Assembly (NCBI GenBank): GCA_902729315.2 | Contig: LR746270.1 | Span: forward strand, 3,372,501 to 3,436,500 | Length of the DNA: 64,000 nt | Source: Spirodela intermedia | Taxonomy: Eukaryota > Streptophyta > Magnoliopsida > Alismatales > Araceae | Direction: 5' to 3' | Shown: positions 60,701 to 64,000 of the stretch, piece by piece | How positions within the stretch are numbered: position 1 is the first letter of the stretch | How the letters are laid out: the number at the start of each line of letters is the position of its first letter | Notes under the pieces: model-generated | Seen by the model: only the letters and a program-made list of their open reading frames with translations | Told to the model about the DNA's origin: nothing | The model's database searches: none | Translations under genes and position numbers: made by a program

Positions 60701-63700
60701 GCCGCAAAGAGACATCGCGGAAAGACGGATTATACTGCCGGTGGCCGAAGCCTAACCAATCCACGGTCTCCTGCATCATTTTATAAGCCTATGGACGCGT
60801 ATGGCATATTCTGCTATTGAAATTGGATTTTTCTGTGAAAAGCCATCGAAGTACGAATTCTCCGTTCTGGCCCATGGCCGAGGGCAAAAGAGAAGCTCAG
60901 ATTCTTGTTGACCATCTGGGGACCAACCAGAGGGCGACACGTTTTTCGGTTCTGCCCATTTCCTGCCACGTTGGCGACGACGCAGTGAAACGCACTAAAA
61001 AGTTACTTGAAATGGGCGAGACGCATCCGCCTGCACACCAGATCTACATTGACCGTTCATTCGTTTGCATCTGTGCGAAAGAGTATCCTACTTTTCATGA
61101 TGACGTCATATATATATATATATCAATATTAATATAACAACCCTGTTTGTGTAGATGTTACCAGCCTAATTCAGATACTTTTTACATGCCTAAATTACGT
61201 GAAAATATTTTTTAACCATCATATAACTCGTAAACAAGTGAGATTAATACCTACTCTAATTTCTAAAATATTTATTTATTTGAAAAAATATGTTTATACA
61301 AAAAGACTATTATTGTGTCAATTTAGAAGTATTGGTAAATATAACTAAGACAAATAATAATAATTTTTGAATTATAGAAATCACGAAAATAAATTACTCA
61401 CAAGACTATATTTTATAATATAATAGTCCCATGATGTTTGCATAGTAGGCTACTAAGTACAATATAAAATGTTAGTCACTAGTGTAGAAGATGACCCACT
61501 ATCTCTCCACACAACAGATGTTGAAAAGTTAGTGGACGCCTATGTAGGGCTTAGGGGGAGATCTAAAGAAGTTAGGTACTACTCACAAACTTTTATGTTG
61601 AATTGAGAAGGCCCACTTCAGCCACTAACTCTACTTTTTTTATTCCTTTTAAGTTTAACTTGAAACCTACGAGTTTTGAGAAAACTTTATGTGTTAAGTT
61701 TTATATTGAATTTTTACTTCTTTATACTTACTTAATCCCTCTTTTATTTTCCTTTGAAATATATTTTTTTCCCTCATTTTGATATCAATTTGAAATATAT
61801 CTTGTTTTAGATCTCTTCTTATTATGTAGATTCTTGCTGAAGCAAAAGGATTCACATGAAGAAACTTGTGTAATGATTTTCACAAAGAGTTGATTCAATT
61901 AGTTGTAGGTATGTCAAATGATAACATTCTCAATCTTTTTACATGAGTAAATTAAAACATTTATTTTAAATAAAATAAAAATAGAATACTTTTTTGATAC
62001 ATGAATTTAAGATTTGTTAGGTTCAATGTGGTTAAGTAAAACACTAAGAAGATAGGGGGGAGGTTAATTATTTTTTTACGTTTTTAATTATATTTTATTA
62101 TCATGTTTGCATGTGTATGTCAACACATGTTATTACATAGTGTCTCAAGTATATGTACAAGTTCATTTAAGTATTATGTCTACATAGGGTCACTCTGGTC
62201 TCTTTCTCTCATTCATAATTATGATGGACATTAGTTTTTATACTAGTTCACTATTCCTAAACTACAGTAAATCTTAGAAGATCATTCATATAGGATTTTA
62301 TTATTTTCTTTCAAAAAAAAAATAATAATTTCATTAGATTAATAGCTCAAACACTTATGTATGAATTATGCAGAGATTACACCTCTCATAAGATTTGACT
62401 CTCAACACTATATACCTAGGTCAATACATTAGTCTCTTCATATATCGCATCTTTCATAAGTAATTTTTTACTCTCAACACTATGTGCCTTAGCCTAAGCC
62501 TCTTTTCATCACCACTTATGTTACTTTAGAACCTAATAGAGATAGTCAACCTTCATTTCAATATATTAACTTAAATCACCACAATTGTGTCAGCAAAAGA
62601 TGAAGCTCTTATATCTTCATTTGAAGTACATGGTAGTTTCTTTTTTACATATGGAGTTTGACCTTCACTTGAACTTTAGTAGATAAGATGGAAATATATC
62701 ATCATTCTAAATTAGTTATGATTCTTCATAAGCTTGTTTCATTTATCATCCAACATCTCTTTGTCTTTTCAACACTTGAGAATGATTAAACAAATTTAAA
62801 GTTCTTCAAGTTACTTTGGTGGCGTATAAGTGACCTTCAGTTACTCTTCGACTTGAAGTTTTTCATTATCATATAAGTTGTTTTTAATATTTTGTCTAAA
62901 TATATGTAATAGATAAATAGATATTTTCTCTTTTGAGAGTTTGGCTCAAATGTAGTCGTTAAGCTTACCATTTTGTTCAAGTATTATGATGATATATTAT
63001 TGTTTATAATTTGTGTTGTTGACTTTTGGTCATTCTTTAGTTTAAAAGTTTATACTCTAATGTAAGTCATCATTAGTAATGTGTATAGAGATATGTAGCA
63101 AATCAATTGATGTATTTACTTCAATGATTGAGCTCAAATATAGTCATTAGTCTTGTCATATTGTTCTTATACTCTACTAATGTGTTACTGTCTAGGGTAT
63201 ATATACCTTTGGTTGTTCTTTGCTTCGAGACTTGTAATTCTCTTACATTTCATTCTCGAAGTTTTAATTTAAAAATTCGTGATAATTCAATAGATATTTT
63301 CATTTCTGAGGTTGAGTCAAAGTAGATCATTTTGTTCTATCATTTTCTCCACGCATGGAGCTGATGTGTCACCATCTAAAATATGTGGTGAATATTTTTC
63401 TATTTTTGTGAGAACTTTATGCAAACACTCCAACTCAACTATTGTGTATGATTGGATTTTGATTCTTACTTTAGTCATTGATCATTTAATATTACTCTAT
63501 AATTTTCTGATCAATTTTTTAATGTGTAAATTTGAGGTCTCAATTTTAAATTTTACAATTATCTTGTTCTTCATAATATTAAAATATTTATGTTATGATT
63601 TTTTTTAATTTTCATAACTTATGTCTTGAGTTCGAATCTCACACCAGACATTGTGCATTTTGATTTTTCATTTATTTTTCTATTGTTAGCTCACATCTCT

Positions 63701-64000
63701 CATGTATGTATTCTAGTATCACAAGTAACTTTGTATTTTTTTGATTGTACATAAGATTTCGTCGCACATATTGACACATATCTCTCTTTAATTATGTTAT
63801 AATAATATAATGCTAAATTATTTCAACATGAAGAATATCTCAAATGTGTAACTCATATGATTCATTTGTTAACTATAGAATTATACTGAACATCATTAAT
63901 CTATCATGATATTGAAGCGTGTAAAATAAATTATCATGATGTGTTTAATAAATCAATCGTAATTAAAAAATTCATTTAAATTATTGAAACCAAGGGTATC
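60701..64000. other. AT-rich gene-free region with diverged repeats
   Basis: No recognisable gene from here to the window end. The sequence turns strongly AT-rich from about 61.1 kb, with short direct repeats such as two TACTCTCAACACTAT(A/G)T(A/G)CCT-like units at about 62397 and 62470. A box-B-like GAGTTCGAATCTCA near 63628-63641 may belong to a SINE relic. Composition resembles the left edge of the window. Confidence 0.5.
62905..63370. repeat. Satellite-like imperfect tandem repeat, period about 186 nt
   Basis: Anchors resembling GAG(C/T)TCAAAT(A/G)TAGTC(A/G)TT followed by (A/C)ATTTTGTTC occur at about 62942, 63129 and 63312. Preceding AATAGATATTTTC phrases recur at about 62918 and 63289. 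Units are diverged and AT-rich. Copy number and boundaries are approximate. Confidence 0.45.

Noticed and set aside
60817-61137. 106-codon plus-strand open frame
   Set aside because: Opens at a TTG rather than ATG, ends in an AT repeat and has no similarity I recognise.

Overview
This window is nuclear DNA from a flowering plant. The genes have spliceosomal GT-AG introns, plant-only families are present (QWRF, CYSTM, plant-type VDAC), promoters carry TGGGCC 'site II' and telo-box motifs, and dinucleotide microsatellites are abundant. No operons, bacterial genes, CRISPR arrays, rRNA or intact tRNA genes were seen. Species cannot be fixed from sequence alone; strongly GC-rich exons beside AT-rich ones weakly suggest a monocot-like or basal angiosperm genome.

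Eleven protein-coding genes could be rebuilt exon by exon, by joining reading frames across GT-AG junctions and matching remembered family sequences. In order they are: QWRF/augmin-8-like (+, 4518-10911); queuosine salvage glycosidase QNG1 (-, 17777-13217); ZFPL1-type Golgi zinc-finger protein (+, 18579-25404); condensin-II CAP-G2/HEB1-like (+, 26582-31765); an ARM-repeat protein (-, 34573-33245); mitochondrial porin VDAC (+, 36180-39583); a GNAT-like protein (-, 41424-40723); U-box cyclophilin CYP65/PUB49 (+, 41897-45759); ARL8 GTPase (+, 47068-50950); ribosomal protein eS1/RPS3a (-, 53905-51955); an AKAP17A-like RNA-binding protein (+, 54842-57551). A twelfth, short gene is a CYSTM-family peptide with a GYPPQ repeat (-, 60159-59555). 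The set is mostly housekeeping: spindle and chromosome structure, tRNA queuosine salvage, Golgi and lysosome/vacuole trafficking, mitochondrial transport, splicing-linked proteins and translation. There is no evidence that the genes form one pathway.

Four pairs are divergent and share intergenic promoters (QNG1/ZFPL1, ARM/VDAC, GNAT/CYP65, RPS3a/AKAP17A-like). The shortest, GNAT/CYP65 (472 bp), contains a 123-bp tandem duplication. The ends of the window (1 to about 3.8 kb and about 61 to 64 kb) are AT-rich, gene-free and repeat-like.

No clearly new multi-gene system was found. The most unusual signal is a perfect 38-nt inverted copy of an AKAP17A-like exon in the following intron of the same gene, bracketed by AG and GTGAGT as if it were a cryptic exon. 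Other items worth a look are a GC-rich orphan region with three G-boxes and three TGGGCC boxes at 12.0-12.7 kb, a repeat family with hairpins at 11.3-11.7 kb, a short LTR/PBS relic in a QNG1 intron, several promoter-proximal duplications and an in-frame 69-nt intron in the GNAT gene.
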